Below are positions 17,287 to 25,254 of a DNA stretch of 64,000 bases, piece by piece. Position 1 is the stretch's first letter. Each line of letters begins with the position of its first letter. The stretch is from NCBI GenBank assembly GCA_963798705.1, contig CAWCTW010000005.1, positions 124,001 through 188,000 of the forward strand. Reading direction: 5' to 3'. The position numbers and the translations under genes were made by a program. A model generated the notes under the pieces. It searched no databases. It was not told the origin of the DNA and saw only the letters and a program-made list of their open reading frames with translations. The stretch is from AC-56 sp963798705 (GTDB lineage: Bacteria > Actinomycetota > Thermoleophilia > Solirubrobacterales > 70-9).

Positions 17287-17313
17287 GGTCCCTGCCGGCG
17301 CCGAATCTCGAGC

Positions 17314-17334
17314 TTGTCGGCCGTGGGCCGACAG
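17314..17334. repeat. Short palindromic repeat, TTGTCGGCC family (copy 1)
   Basis: TGTCGGCC-gtg-GGCCGACA, 8-bp arms with a 3-nt loop, in the 300 bp gap between the aminopeptidase gene and yebC. Its core is shared with the larger palindromes at 37386-37430 and 54442-54476. It could end transcription of the pdx unit, but no T run follows. Nothing else is seen in the gap except the yebC -10 box. Confidence 0.55.
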
Positions 17335-17574
17335 AAGTGGATGTTCGATCGGGCGCGGCAATGACTCCGCGAGCGATCTGACGCGAGACAGCCGACCGCA
17401 ACTTTCCCCGCACGCGGCTGTTCCCAGCGATACGACACCAGACGAAGCCTTCATGCCAGGGGCTCGGTGTCGGGCGTACAAATGGGATGCCGAGGCCGTG
17501 GCGGCCGGGCAGAGAGGCCCGGCCGCCGTGCCGCCTCTCGCTGGTGCTCGAGCGGCTCGCCACGCCCCTCTTCC

Positions 17575-17580
17575 TAGTAT
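17575..17580 (+). promoter_or_regulatory. -10 box of yebC (leaderless)
   Basis: TAGTAT ends 9 nt before the yebC ATG at 17590. It matches the TAnnnT consensus of actinobacterial promoters and leaves no room for an SD. Confidence 0.45.
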
Positions 17581-17589
17581 GTGAGGACG

Positions 17590-18339
17590 ATGTCCGGGCA
17601 CTCGAAGTGGGCCTCCATCAAGCACAAGAAGGCCGCGACCGACGCGCGGCGCGGCCAGCTCTTCACGAAGCTCGCCCGCGCGGTCACCGTGGCCGCGCGC
17701 GAGGGCGGGGGAGATCCCGACGCGAACTACACGCTCGCCGCAGCGGTGCAGAAGGCGCGCGACTACTCGATGCCCAAGGATTCGATCCAGCGGGCAATCG
17801 ACCGCGGGACGGGCGGTGGGGCCGATGGCGCGACCATCGACCGCATCGTCTACGAGGGCTACGGCCCGGCCGGCGTTGCCGTGCTCGTCGAGACCCTGAC
17901 TGACAACCGAAACCGCACCAGCGCCGACATGCGCCATGCCTTCGAAAAGCACGGCGGCAGCCTCGGTGAGCCGGGTTCGGTGGCGTGGGTGTTCGAGAAG
18001 CGCGGCGTCGTGATGGTGGACGCCGACAGGTACTCGGAGGACGACCTGATCGTCGCGATCGACGCGGGCGCGGAGGACGTGAGCCGGGAGGGTGACTCGC
18101 TCAAGGTCGTGAGCGCCGCCGAGGACCTCGCGTCTGTCCGCGAGGCGCTCGAGTCCGCCGACGTGGACATCGAGTCCGCCGAGCTCACCATGGAGCCCAA
18201 GAGCGTCGTCGAGGTCACGGGGGCCGACGCGGGAGCCGTGATGCGCCTGATGGACGCACTCGACGAGCACGACGACGTGGAGGCGGTCCACGCGAACTTC
18301 GACATCCCGGCGGACGTGCTGGAGGAAATCGCCGCGTAG
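17590..18339 (+). CDS. yebC: YebC/PmpR family protein
   Basis: A 249-residue TACO1-family protein. Some members act as DNA-binding regulators and others relieve ribosome stalling at proline-rich stretches. The N-terminus MSGHSKWASIKHKKAATDAR is diagnostic. GGGDPDANYTLAAAVQKAR and YEGYGPAGVAVLVETLTDN are also family blocks, and the C-terminal domain ends with the usual DEHDDVEAVHANFDIP. The ATG at 17590 is the family start; a GTG 9 nt upstream is less likely. It precedes ruvCAB, a common order. Confidence 0.97.
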   Translation: MSGHSKWASIKHKKAATDARRGQLFTKLARAVTVAAREGGGDPDANYTLAAAVQKARDYSMPKDSIQRAIDRGTGGGADGATIDRIVYEGYGPAGVAVLVETLTDNRNRTSADMRHAFEKHGGSLGEPGSVAWVFEKRGVVMVDADRYSEDDLIVAIDAGAEDVSREGDSLKVVSAAEDLASVREALESADVDIESAELTMEPKSVVEVTGADAGAVMRLMDALDEHDDVEAVHANFDIPADVLEEIAA

Positions 18340-18382
18340 GGAGGGTTTCTGTGGAGCCGCTCGGCTCTCCGCTGAATCCCTT

Positions 18383-18398
18383 GGGGCGGCTTCGCCCC
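18383..18398 (+). terminator. Hairpin after yebC
   Basis: GGGGCG-gctt-CGCCCC, a 6-bp GC stem with a tetraloop, 43 nt after the yebC stop. It lacks a U run, so termination is tentative. A second dyad (gagccg-ct-cggctc, 18355-18368) precedes it. Confidence 0.35.
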
Positions 18399-18478
18399 CT
18401 GTCATGCTCCTGCGGCGACGAGGGCCCGCCGTCCCTAATCACGGGAGGCGTCCGAGGCCGTACGCAGAATCAAGACCC

Positions 18479-18997
18479 ATGATCGTGGTCATGGGCATCG
18501 ATCCGGGCGTGGCGAGCACGGGCTTCGGCGTCGTTCGCATGGCGGGCGGGCAGATGAGCGTCGTGGACGGTGGGGTGATCGACGTGCCGCCGGGCCAGCC
18601 GATCGAGTCTCGGCTGGCCGAGATCCACGACGAGCTCGCGGCGCTGATCGGCTGGCACGAGCCGGCCGCGCTGGCGCTGGAGAGGGTGTATTTCGGCAAG
18701 AACGTCCGCTCGGCCATCGCCGTCGGGCAGGCGCGCGGGGTCGTGATGCTGACCGCGGCCCAGCGAGGGTTGAGGTGCTTCGACTACACCCCGCAGGCCG
18801 TGAAGATGGCCGTCTGCGGGAGCGGTGCAGCAGCCAAGGACCAGGTGCAGCGGATGGTGGGGAGCCTCCTGGGGCTGCCGCAGCCTCCCGAGCCTGATCA
18901 CGCCGCGGACGCCCTCGCGGTCGCGATCTGCCACGCGGCCCAGGCACGCCCCGAGCGGGCCCTCGTCGCCCACGCGAGCGAGGCGGGCTCGGCGTGA
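18479..18997 (+). CDS. ruvC: Crossover junction endodeoxyribonuclease RuvC
   Basis: Cuts Holliday junctions during recombinational repair, working with RuvAB. The 172-residue protein shows the RNase H-like acidic residues in order: Asp in MGIDPGVASTGFG, Glu in LALERVYFGKNVRSA and the C-terminal Asp in EPDHAADALAVA. ATG at 18479 follows no strong SD. The 3' end overlaps ruvA by GTGA. Confidence 0.97.
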   Translation: MIVVMGIDPGVASTGFGVVRMAGGQMSVVDGGVIDVPPGQPIESRLAEIHDELAALIGWHEPAALALERVYFGKNVRSAIAVGQARGVVMLTAAQRGLRCFDYTPQAVKMAVCGSGAAAKDQVQRMVGSLLGLPQPPEPDHAADALAVAICHAAQARPERALVAHASEAGSA

Positions 18998-19596
18998 TCG
19001 CCTCGGTTCGCGGCGAGGTGCTGGTCCGCCGGCCCGACTACGTGGTGGTCGAGGCGGCGGGCGTCGGCTACCGCCTCGCGGTCTCCGCCGAGACGCTGAA
19101 GGCGGTGCCCAGCCGCGGCAAGCAGGCGACCCTCCACGCCCACCTCGTGGCGCGCGACGACTCCCTCTTGCTGTACGGGTTCGCGAGCGAGGAGGAGCGC
19201 GACCTCTTCCTGCACCTGACCTCTGTCTCCGGCATCGGGCCCAAGGTCGCCATCGCGATCCTCTCGGGCGGCCCGCCGCGCGAGCTTCTGCGCGCGATCG
19301 CCGCGGGGGACGCGAAGCGCTTCCAGTCGGCCCCGGGAGTGGGCAAGCGCACCGCCGAGCGGCTGATCATGGAGCTGCGCGACAAGGTGGCGGGGGAGCT
19401 CACCGAGGGGATCCCGGCGGCCGACGGCTCCGGCGAGGAGGGCGATCCGCGCTCGCTCGCGCGAGAAGGGCTGATGCACCTCGGCTACACGCTCACCGAG
19501 GCGGAGGGACTTCTGGACGGGGCCGAGGGCTCGAGCGCCGAGGAGCTCATCAACGGCGCGCTTCGCCGCGCCGCCCAGGCTGGGGCGCGGACGTGA
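18994..19596 (+). CDS. ruvA: Holliday junction DNA helicase subunit RuvA
   Basis: A tetrameric junction-binding protein that loads RuvB. The 200-residue chain has the N-terminal OB fold (MIASVRGEVLVRRPDYVVVE) and two helix-hairpin-helix motifs (SVSGIGPKVAIAIL and SAPGVGKRTAERLIMELRDK). The C-terminal RuvB-binding three-helix domain ends in AQAGART. It starts with GTG overlapping the ruvC stop and ends by overlapping ruvB in the same way, so the three are translationally coupled. Confidence 0.97.
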   Translation: MIASVRGEVLVRRPDYVVVEAAGVGYRLAVSAETLKAVPSRGKQATLHAHLVARDDSLLLYGFASEEERDLFLHLTSVSGIGPKVAIAILSGGPPRELLRAIAAGDAKRFQSAPGVGKRTAERLIMELRDKVAGELTEGIPAADGSGEEGDPRSLAREGLMHLGYTLTEAEGLLDGAEGSSAEELINGALRRAAQAGART

Positions 19597-20684
19597 GCGT
19601 GGCGCGCGATCCGGGGATCGCCCAGGCCGCGGCAGCGCAGGAGCGCGAGGCGGTCGAGGCCGCGGACGCCCGGCGCCTCGGGGACGCCGACCTCGCCGGG
19701 GGTGAGGACGAGCTCGACTCCTCGCTGCGCCCCAAGCGGCTGCCCGACTTCGTCAACCAGGTGCAGGTCACGCAACAGCTGGAGGTCTTCGTCGAGGCCG
19801 CCAAGCGCCGTGGCGAGCCGCTCGACCACGTTCTGCTGGCCGGGCCGCCAGGGCTCGGCAAGACGTCGCTCGCCAACATCGTGGCCGCCGAGCTGGGCGT
19901 CTCGCTGGTGCAGACCGCCGGCCCGGCGCTGGAGCGCAAGGCCGACATCGCGGCGTTCCTGACGGCCCTCGAGCCCGGCTCGGTCTTCTTCATCGACGAG
20001 ATTCACCGCCTCAGCCGCGCGATCGAGGAGACCCTTTATCCGGCGATGGAGGAGCGCCGCTTGCCGGTGGTGCTGGGCCAGGGCGCGGGCGCCCGCACCG
20101 TGACCCTGGATCTGCCGGCGTTCACGCTGGTGGGCGCCACGACCCGCACCGGCCTGCTCACGACGCCGCTTCGCGACCGGTTCGGCGTCTGCCACCGGCT
20201 CGAGCACTACGAGCCGGACGACCTCGCGCTGATCGTGCGACGGTCGGCGCGGATCCTGGGTGTCGAGGTCGAGCCCGACGGCGAGCGCGAGATCGCCGGG
20301 CGCTCGCGCGGCACGCCGCGGGTCGCGAACCGGCTGCTGAAGCGGGTGCGCGACTTCGCCGAGGTGCGCGGCGCCGGGGTCGTCACCGGCGACGTCGCAC
20401 GTGAGGCGCTGGGGCTGCTGGAGGTGGACGCGGCGGGGCTGGATCGGCACGACCGGTCCATCCTCGACGCGATCGCGACCAAGTTCTCCGGGGGGCCGGT
20501 TGGGCTCTCGACGCTGGCCGCTGCGGTGGACGAGGAGCAGGACACGATCGAGGACGTGTACGAGCCATATCTGCTCAAGCAGGGATTGATCAAGCGAACC
20601 CCGCGCGGCCGGGTCCTCACCGAGCGCGGTTTCGGTCATCTCGGGCTCCGGATGCCGGAGAGCGCGGCGGCGAGCCTCTTTTGA
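19593..20684 (+). CDS. ruvB: Holliday junction DNA helicase motor RuvB
   Basis: The AAA+ motor that drives branch migration. Motifs: Walker A GPPGLGKTSLA, Walker B IDEIHRLSR, sensor 1 GATTRTG, the arginine finger in LRDRFG, and the C-terminal winged helix (EPYLLKQGLIKRTPRGR). The 363-residue length includes about 40 acidic, Ala-rich residues before the usual core, slightly longer than average. The start is the GTG overlapping the ruvA stop; the frame stays open upstream but there it is out of register with ruvA. Confidence 0.97.
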   Translation: MSVARDPGIAQAAAAQEREAVEAADARRLGDADLAGGEDELDSSLRPKRLPDFVNQVQVTQQLEVFVEAAKRRGEPLDHVLLAGPPGLGKTSLANIVAAELGVSLVQTAGPALERKADIAAFLTALEPGSVFFIDEIHRLSRAIEETLYPAMEERRLPVVLGQGAGARTVTLDLPAFTLVGATTRTGLLTTPLRDRFGVCHRLEHYEPDDLALIVRRSARILGVEVEPDGEREIAGRSRGTPRVANRLLKRVRDFAEVRGAGVVTGDVAREALGLLEVDAAGLDRHDRSILDAIATKFSGGPVGLSTLAAAVDEEQDTIEDVYEPYLLKQGLIKRTPRGRVLTERGFGHLGLRMPESAAASLF

Positions 20685-20702
20685 GCGACCCAGGCACATC
20701 GC

Positions 20703-20708
20703 TACGCT
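20703..20708 (+). promoter_or_regulatory. -10 box before the zinc-ribbon/PAS gene
   Basis: TACGCT ends 7 nt before the GTG at 20716, placing the start site at the initiation codon and separating this gene from ruvCAB transcription. Confidence 0.4.
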
Positions 20709-20715
20709 TACGCGC

Positions 20716-21201
20716 GTGCCGTTCTTCATCTGTCCGAACTGCGGCAACCGCGAGCTGAGCTCAGAGCGCACGGCGGGGTTGTCGGCGAGGCCCAAGGGCT
20801 GCTCCAAGTGCGGCTTCGGCTTCATCTTCGAGCTGCTCGACGACTACTACCCGGCCCCCGAGGCCGCCTTCTTCGTCTGCGACCAGCAGGGGCGAGTGCT
20901 CGACGTCGGCAAGGGCGGTTTCGAGCTGACGGGGCTCAAGGACGAGCAGGTGATCGGCCGTCCCGTGCAGGACGTGCTCGGGCTCGAGTGGATGGACCCG
21001 GGCGATGGCGGCGGCACGGCCGACAGCAACGACGACGGCGTGACGGATCCGATCGAGACGACCCTGGAGTGGGGCGTTCGATCGCTGAACAAGCGGGTGC
21101 AGGTGAACGCTGAGGGGGACCTGCCCGCCGAGGCGGTCGCCGACCTCTTTCCGGCCTACGACGACGACGGCGGGCTGCTGCTGGTCCTCACGCCCCGGTA
21201 G
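20716..21201 (+). CDS. Zinc-ribbon plus PAS domain protein
   Basis: A 161-residue protein of unknown function. The N-terminus is a zinc ribbon with C6-x2-C9 (ICPNCGNR) and C29-x2-C32 (GCSKCGFG). A single PAS-like domain follows (about 50-155), with AFFVCDQQGRVLDVGKGGFE and LTGLKDEQVIGRPVQDVLGL, the phrasing of PAS sensor folds. No output domain is attached. It is placed between ruvB and secDF. A redox, metal or ligand sensor acting through protein contacts is a guess. Confidence 0.75.
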   Translation: MPFFICPNCGNRELSSERTAGLSARPKGCSKCGFGFIFELLDDYYPAPEAAFFVCDQQGRVLDVGKGGFELTGLKDEQVIGRPVQDVLGLEWMDPGDGGGTADSNDDGVTDPIETTLEWGVRSLNKRVQVNAEGDLPAEAVADLFPAYDDDGGLLLVLTPR

Positions 21202-21283
21202 CGTGGACCCGCCACGCGCTGACTCCGGGGAGAGCGCTTGCCATGGCGAGGAGAGAAGGCAATCCACTTGACGTTCCAGGCTG

Positions 21284-24187
21284 ATGGGTAGTCGCCGCCG
21301 AAACGCGTTCATCATCGCGCTGGTCCTGGCGCTGCTGGCGGCCTCGGCGGTGGTGATCGCATCCAAGCCGACGGTGCTGGGCCTCGACCTGAAGGGCGGC
21401 ACGCAGCTCGTCTACGAGGCCCGTGGAACGCCGCAGGCGCCGAATCCGACAGCGGACGACATCGAGCGGGCGATCAACATCATCCGGACGCGCACCGACA
21501 AGTTCGGGGTCGCCGAGCCGGAGATCTCGCGCCTCGGGGAGAAGGGCATCCAGGTCGGCCTGCCGAACGTGCAGAACGCCGAGCAGGCGATCGCCCAGGT
21601 GGGCAAGACGGCGCAACTCTACTTCTACGACCTGGAGGCCAACATCGTGCCTCCGCCCAAGAAGGGTGTGCCCAAGGATCCACCCAACTCGCCGGATCCG
21701 AATCCCAACGTCTACACCTTCCCCAACCTGTGGAGCGCGGTCAGCTTCGCCTCCGAGCGAAAGCCCAAGGACGGCGGCACCACCACGGGGCCCACCTACT
21801 ACCTCTTCGATGCCAAGTCGCACGAGCTGCTGGCGGGTCCGGCCGAGAAGAAGGAGGACCTCTTCCTCCAGTCCCGCAACGGCAAGCAGCCGCCCGGATC
21901 GGTGATCAAGTCGGTGCCGGAGGGCACGCTGGTCGCGGCCGCCCCGAACGAGCCGTCGCTGACCCTGTCGCAGTCGACGATCTCGGATTCGCCCCAGTTC
22001 GTGCTCAAGGACCGCCCGGCGCTGGGCGGCAAGGAGATCACCAACCCCGAGCAGAACTTCGACCCGACCACGCAGCAGCCGATCGTGACCTTCGACTTCA
22101 CCGGCGACGGGCAGTCCGCGTTCCAGAAGGTCACGCAGACGATCGCCGAGCGCGGTAGGGCCACGGCCCCGCTCGGCGTCAGTCCCGCCCAGGCCGGCCA
22201 ATTCTCGCAGCATTTCGCGATCGTCCTCGACAACCAGGTCTTCTCCAACCCGATCATCGACTTCGAAGAGAACCCCACCGGGATCGACGGCCGCCAGGGG
22301 GCTCAGATCTCCGGCAACTTCACGATCAGCTCGGCGCAGGACCTCGCGACCATCCTGCAGACGGGCGCCCTGCCCGTGAAGCTCGTCCTGATCAGCCAGA
22401 GCACGGTCTCGGCGACGCTGGGCCAGCAGGCCCTGGACGAGGGGATCAAGGCCGGGATCGTCGGCCTGGCGGTGCTGATCCTGTTCCTGATCGCCTACTA
22501 CCGCCTGCTCGGCGTGGTCGCCGTGCTGGGGCTCGCCGTCTACGGGGTCTTCTTCTTCGCGCTGGTGAAGCTGATCCCGATCACGTTGACCCTGCCGGGG
22601 ATCGCGGGGTTGATCCTGACTATCGGGGTGGCGGCCGACGCGAACATCGTCATCTTCGAGCGAATTAAGGAGGAGGCGAGAGCCGGGCGATCGCCGCTGT
22701 CGGCGATCGCGCAGGGATACAAGCGGGGCATCGCGACCATCATCGACGCGAACGTCATCACCCTGTTCACGGCGTTCATCCTCTTCGTGCTCGCGACCGC
22801 GGGCGTCAAGGGATTCGCGTTCACGCTCGGCATCGGGACCCTCGTCTCGCTGTTCACGGCGGTCCTGTTCACCCAGGCCGTGCTAAGCACCGTCGGACGC
22901 TCGTCGATCCTTCACTCGCCCCGCGCCCTGGGCGCCGGCAAGCAGCGAGTGCGATGGCACTTCGACTTCAGCGGCGCGAGCCGGTGGTTCTTCTCGATCT
23001 CCGGATGCATCCTCGCGATCGGGGCGATCTCCATGGCGACCAAGCAGCTCAACCTCGGCATCGACTTCACGTCCGGCGCCAAGGTCACGGCCAGCCTCGA
23101 CAAGCCGGCGTCGGTCGACCAGGTCCGGAGCGCACTGCAGAACGCGGGGGTGGACAACGCGTCGAGCGCGGAGATCCAGTCGGTCAACGATCCCAATCTC
23201 GGCGAGAACGTGGTCGAGATCCAGGGCAAGATCCCGGTCAACCAGGTCAACAAGACGGTCAAGAACGCTCTCGACAGATCGTTTGGCCTGCGCGGCGGCG
23301 AGGAGGGCTTCAACGGTCAGACGGTGGGCCCGACGTTCGGCGCCCAGGTGGCCAGGAGCGCGGTCATCGCGATCGTGTTCTCACTGCTGGTGATCGCCGC
23401 CTACATGGCGATCCGGTTCGAGCCCAAGTACGCGATCCCGGTGATCATCGCGCTGTTCCACGACATCCTGATCACGGCGGGCGTCTATTCCCTCACGGGT
23501 CAGGAGGTGACGAGCGGCACCGTGGCCGCGTTCCTGACGATCTTGGGCTACTCGATGTACGACACGGTGATCGTCTTCGACCGCATCCGGGAGAACGTGC
23601 CGCGCATGCCGCGCGCGGCGTTCTCGCAGATTGCCAACAAGTCGATGAGCGAGGTGCTGACCCGATCGCTGATCACCGGTATGTCGACGGTGATGCTGGT
23701 CACGATGCTGCTCATCTTCGGCGGCTCCACCCTCCAGGACTTCGCGTTCGCGATGATCGTCGGCGTCGCCTCGGGGGCCTACTCCTCGATCTTCATCGCG
23801 ACCCCGGTGCTCACCCACTGGAAGGAGCGCGAGCCCGCATACCGGGCCCGGCGCCGGCGCCTGATCGACGAGATGGGGTACCTGCCGACATTCCCGGAGG
23901 ACAACGTCGTGGCGAAGCTCGGCGACGAGCACGAGGCGCCGGAGGCGCCGGAGGAGGTGCCGGCGCCCGCGCCGGTCGGCGCCGGCCGGCCCGAGGCTCA
24001 CGCCGATGCCGGCTCGGAGGCTGTCGAGGTCGACGGTGGCGACGGCGCTCGTGCCGAGGCAGAGCTCGAGACCGGCGGGCCCGAGCCGGCGGGTGCGCCG
24101 GCCGAGGGTGACGGCCCCAAGCCCCGGAGCCAGCAGCGGCGGCGCCGGCAGCAGCGGCGCCGGCGCAAGCACGGGAGGAATCGATGA
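21284..24187 (+). CDS. secDF: Fused protein translocase subunit SecDF
   Basis: A membrane subunit that uses the proton gradient to pull secreted proteins through SecYEG. SecD and SecF are one 967-residue chain. The SecD half has TM1 at about 9-28, GLDLKGGTQLVYEA, the large external P1 domain and a helix block at about 390-545. The SecF half begins near 565 with the LGIDFTSGAKV motif and ends with its own helices near 850. The C-terminal 120 residues are first Glu/Ala/Pro-rich and then strongly basic (RRRRQQRRRRKHGRNR), an unusual cytoplasmic tail that may bind ribosomes or lipids. The starting ATG has no strong SD. Confidence 0.95.
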   Translation: MGSRRRNAFIIALVLALLAASAVVIASKPTVLGLDLKGGTQLVYEARGTPQAPNPTADDIERAINIIRTRTDKFGVAEPEISRLGEKGIQVGLPNVQNAEQAIAQVGKTAQLYFYDLEANIVPPPKKGVPKDPPNSPDPNPNVYTFPNLWSAVSFASERKPKDGGTTTGPTYYLFDAKSHELLAGPAEKKEDLFLQSRNGKQPPGSVIKSVPEGTLVAAAPNEPSLTLSQSTISDSPQFVLKDRPALGGKEITNPEQNFDPTTQQPIVTFDFTGDGQSAFQKVTQTIAERGRATAPLGVSPAQAGQFSQHFAIVLDNQVFSNPIIDFEENPTGIDGRQGAQISGNFTISSAQDLATILQTGALPVKLVLISQSTVSATLGQQALDEGIKAGIVGLAVLILFLIAYYRLLGVVAVLGLAVYGVFFFALVKLIPITLTLPGIAGLILTIGVAADANIVIFERIKEEARAGRSPLSAIAQGYKRGIATIIDANVITLFTAFILFVLATAGVKGFAFTLGIGTLVSLFTAVLFTQAVLSTVGRSSILHSPRALGAGKQRVRWHFDFSGASRWFFSISGCILAIGAISMATKQLNLGIDFTSGAKVTASLDKPASVDQVRSALQNAGVDNASSAEIQSVNDPNLGENVVEIQGKIPVNQVNKTVKNALDRSFGLRGGEEGFNGQTVGPTFGAQVARSAVIAIVFSLLVIAAYMAIRFEPKYAIPVIIALFHDILITAGVYSLTGQEVTSGTVAAFLTILGYSMYDTVIVFDRIRENVPRMPRAAFSQIANKSMSEVLTRSLITGMSTVMLVTMLLIFGGSTLQDFAFAMIVGVASGAYSSIFIATPVLTHWKEREPAYRARRRRLIDEMGYLPTFPEDNVVAKLGDEHEAPEAPEEVPAPAPVGAGRPEAHADAGSEAVEVDGGDGARAEAELETGGPEPAGAPAEGDGPKPRSQQRRRRQQRRRRKHGRNR

Positions 24188-24263
24188 GCGGAAACCATTG
24201 CGGCCGTCCATGGCCGTACATGCATCTGCCGCGACAATGTCGCGGCCTGGAGTACCTGCGCTG

Positions 24264-24536
24264 ATGGCCGCGGTTGTCTGGTTCACGGTGGCGATCGCCC
24301 TGTGGCACTTCACGGTGTTCGTCCCCGACCGGTTCTGGGCGGGGATCGTGGGCGCACTCCTGGGGGCGATCGCGGGGGGCATGATCTCCGGGGCGATCGT
24401 GCAGATCGCGTCGGGCAGGTCGATCGGGGACACCGACATCGGCACGGTGCTGGTGGCGATTCCGGGGACCCTCGTCGGGCTGGCGGTGATCTACGCCATC
24501 GGCATCCGCCGGGAGCACCTGGCCGCGCTCGAGTAG
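24264..24536 (+). CDS. Small three-helix membrane protein
   Basis: A 90-residue, very hydrophobic protein with three predicted helices and Gly-rich packing (FWAGIVGALLGAIAGGMISG). The ATG at 24264 has a weak GGAG upstream; ATG 24210 is an alternative that adds 18 residues. It follows secDF by about 75 bp and may be cotranscribed. No function is known. Confidence 0.6.
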   Translation: MAAVVWFTVAIALWHFTVFVPDRFWAGIVGALLGAIAGGMISGAIVQIASGRSIGDTDIGTVLVAIPGTLVGLAVIYAIGIRREHLAALE

Positions 24537-24540
24537 CGAA

Positions 24541-24627
24541 GGTCGCAGGAGCGCCCGAGGGCCCCCGACGCAGGCGATGGTCGGATTCCGGCCACATCAG
24601 GGCCGTTTTCCAACCATCGCTGCGACC
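24541..24627. terminator. Nested inverted repeats between convergent genes
   Basis: ggtcgca (24541-24547) pairs with tgcgacc (24621-24627), and inside it gcgatggt (24574-24581) pairs with accatcgc (24613-24620). The structure lies between two convergent genes and may terminate both. No U run is present. Confidence 0.4.
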
Positions 24628-24677
24628 GGATCCCCGCCGCTGCGAGCTGCCGGGCCGCTTGCCTGAGAGGCTGCCGG

Positions 24678-25169
24678 CTAGGCGCTGTCGATCGGCGGCG
24701 GCTCGCGCAGGGTCTGGAGGACCGTGCAGTAGCGCTCGGTCTTCTCCTTCAGCGACTCGACCTCGGCCGGGTCCGCGCCCGGTGCGTCGACGTCGAGTTG
24801 GAGACTGATCGCCTCGAAGCCGACCTTGGCGTCCCGCGACACCCCGAGGGTGCCGCGCAGGTCCAGGTCCCCCTCAACCGTGATCTCGATCCGCTCGGTC
24901 TCGATCCCCATCGATGCGGCCACCATCTGGCAGGTGACCTGCGCGCACGCCGCCAGCGCTCCCAGCAACAGGTCACCGGAGCAGGCGGCCGTTCCCGGCC
25001 CGCCGACCCCAAGGTGAGCCTGCGCGGCTTGGATCGCCTGACCGGCCTCGACCGAGCACGACACCGGCGTGTCGGTCTCGCTGGCCCTGGCGACGAGCGT
25101 GATGCGAGCCTCATCGGGAGCCTCGCGGTAGCGGTCCTTGATCGGCGCCTGGGCGGCTCGTAGGTTCAT
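24678..25169 (-). CDS. OsmC-family protein
   Basis: A 163-residue OsmC/Ohr-like protein; the family reduces organic hydroperoxides through a Cys pair. The central helix GDLLLGALAACAQVTCQMVA carries two Cys in the expected region (AACAQVTC), though the spacing differs from classic Ohr. LVARASETDTPVSCSVEAGQ and VGFEAISLQLDV are other family blocks. The ATG is at 25169. It stands between the convergent secDF-linked gene and divergent recJ. Confidence 0.85.
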   Translation of the reverse strand: MNLRAAQAPIKDRYREAPDEARITLVARASETDTPVSCSVEAGQAIQAAQAHLGVGGPGTAACSGDLLLGALAACAQVTCQMVAASMGIETERIEITVEGDLDLRGTLGVSRDAKVGFEAISLQLDVDAPGADPAEVESLKEKTERYCTVLQTLREPPPIDSA

Positions 25170-25242
25170 CGTCTCCTCCGTGTCGCGGGTGCGTGATGCG
25201 AGCGAGGGTAGCGCCGGGGAGAGTTCCGTCCCCGGCCGTTCT

Positions 25243-25248
25243 TAGCCT
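25243..25248 (+). promoter_or_regulatory. -10 box of recJ (leaderless)
   Basis: TAGCCT ends 6 nt before the recJ GTG at 25255, fitting the TAnnnT pattern seen at many starts here. Confidence 0.4.
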
Positions 25249-25254
25249 GGCGTC

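Noticed and set aside
16084..18405. Minus-strand open frame of 773 codons opposite the aminopeptidase and yebC
   Set aside because: It spans two unrelated plus-strand genes and their gap and has no recognisable domain; treated as a shadow.
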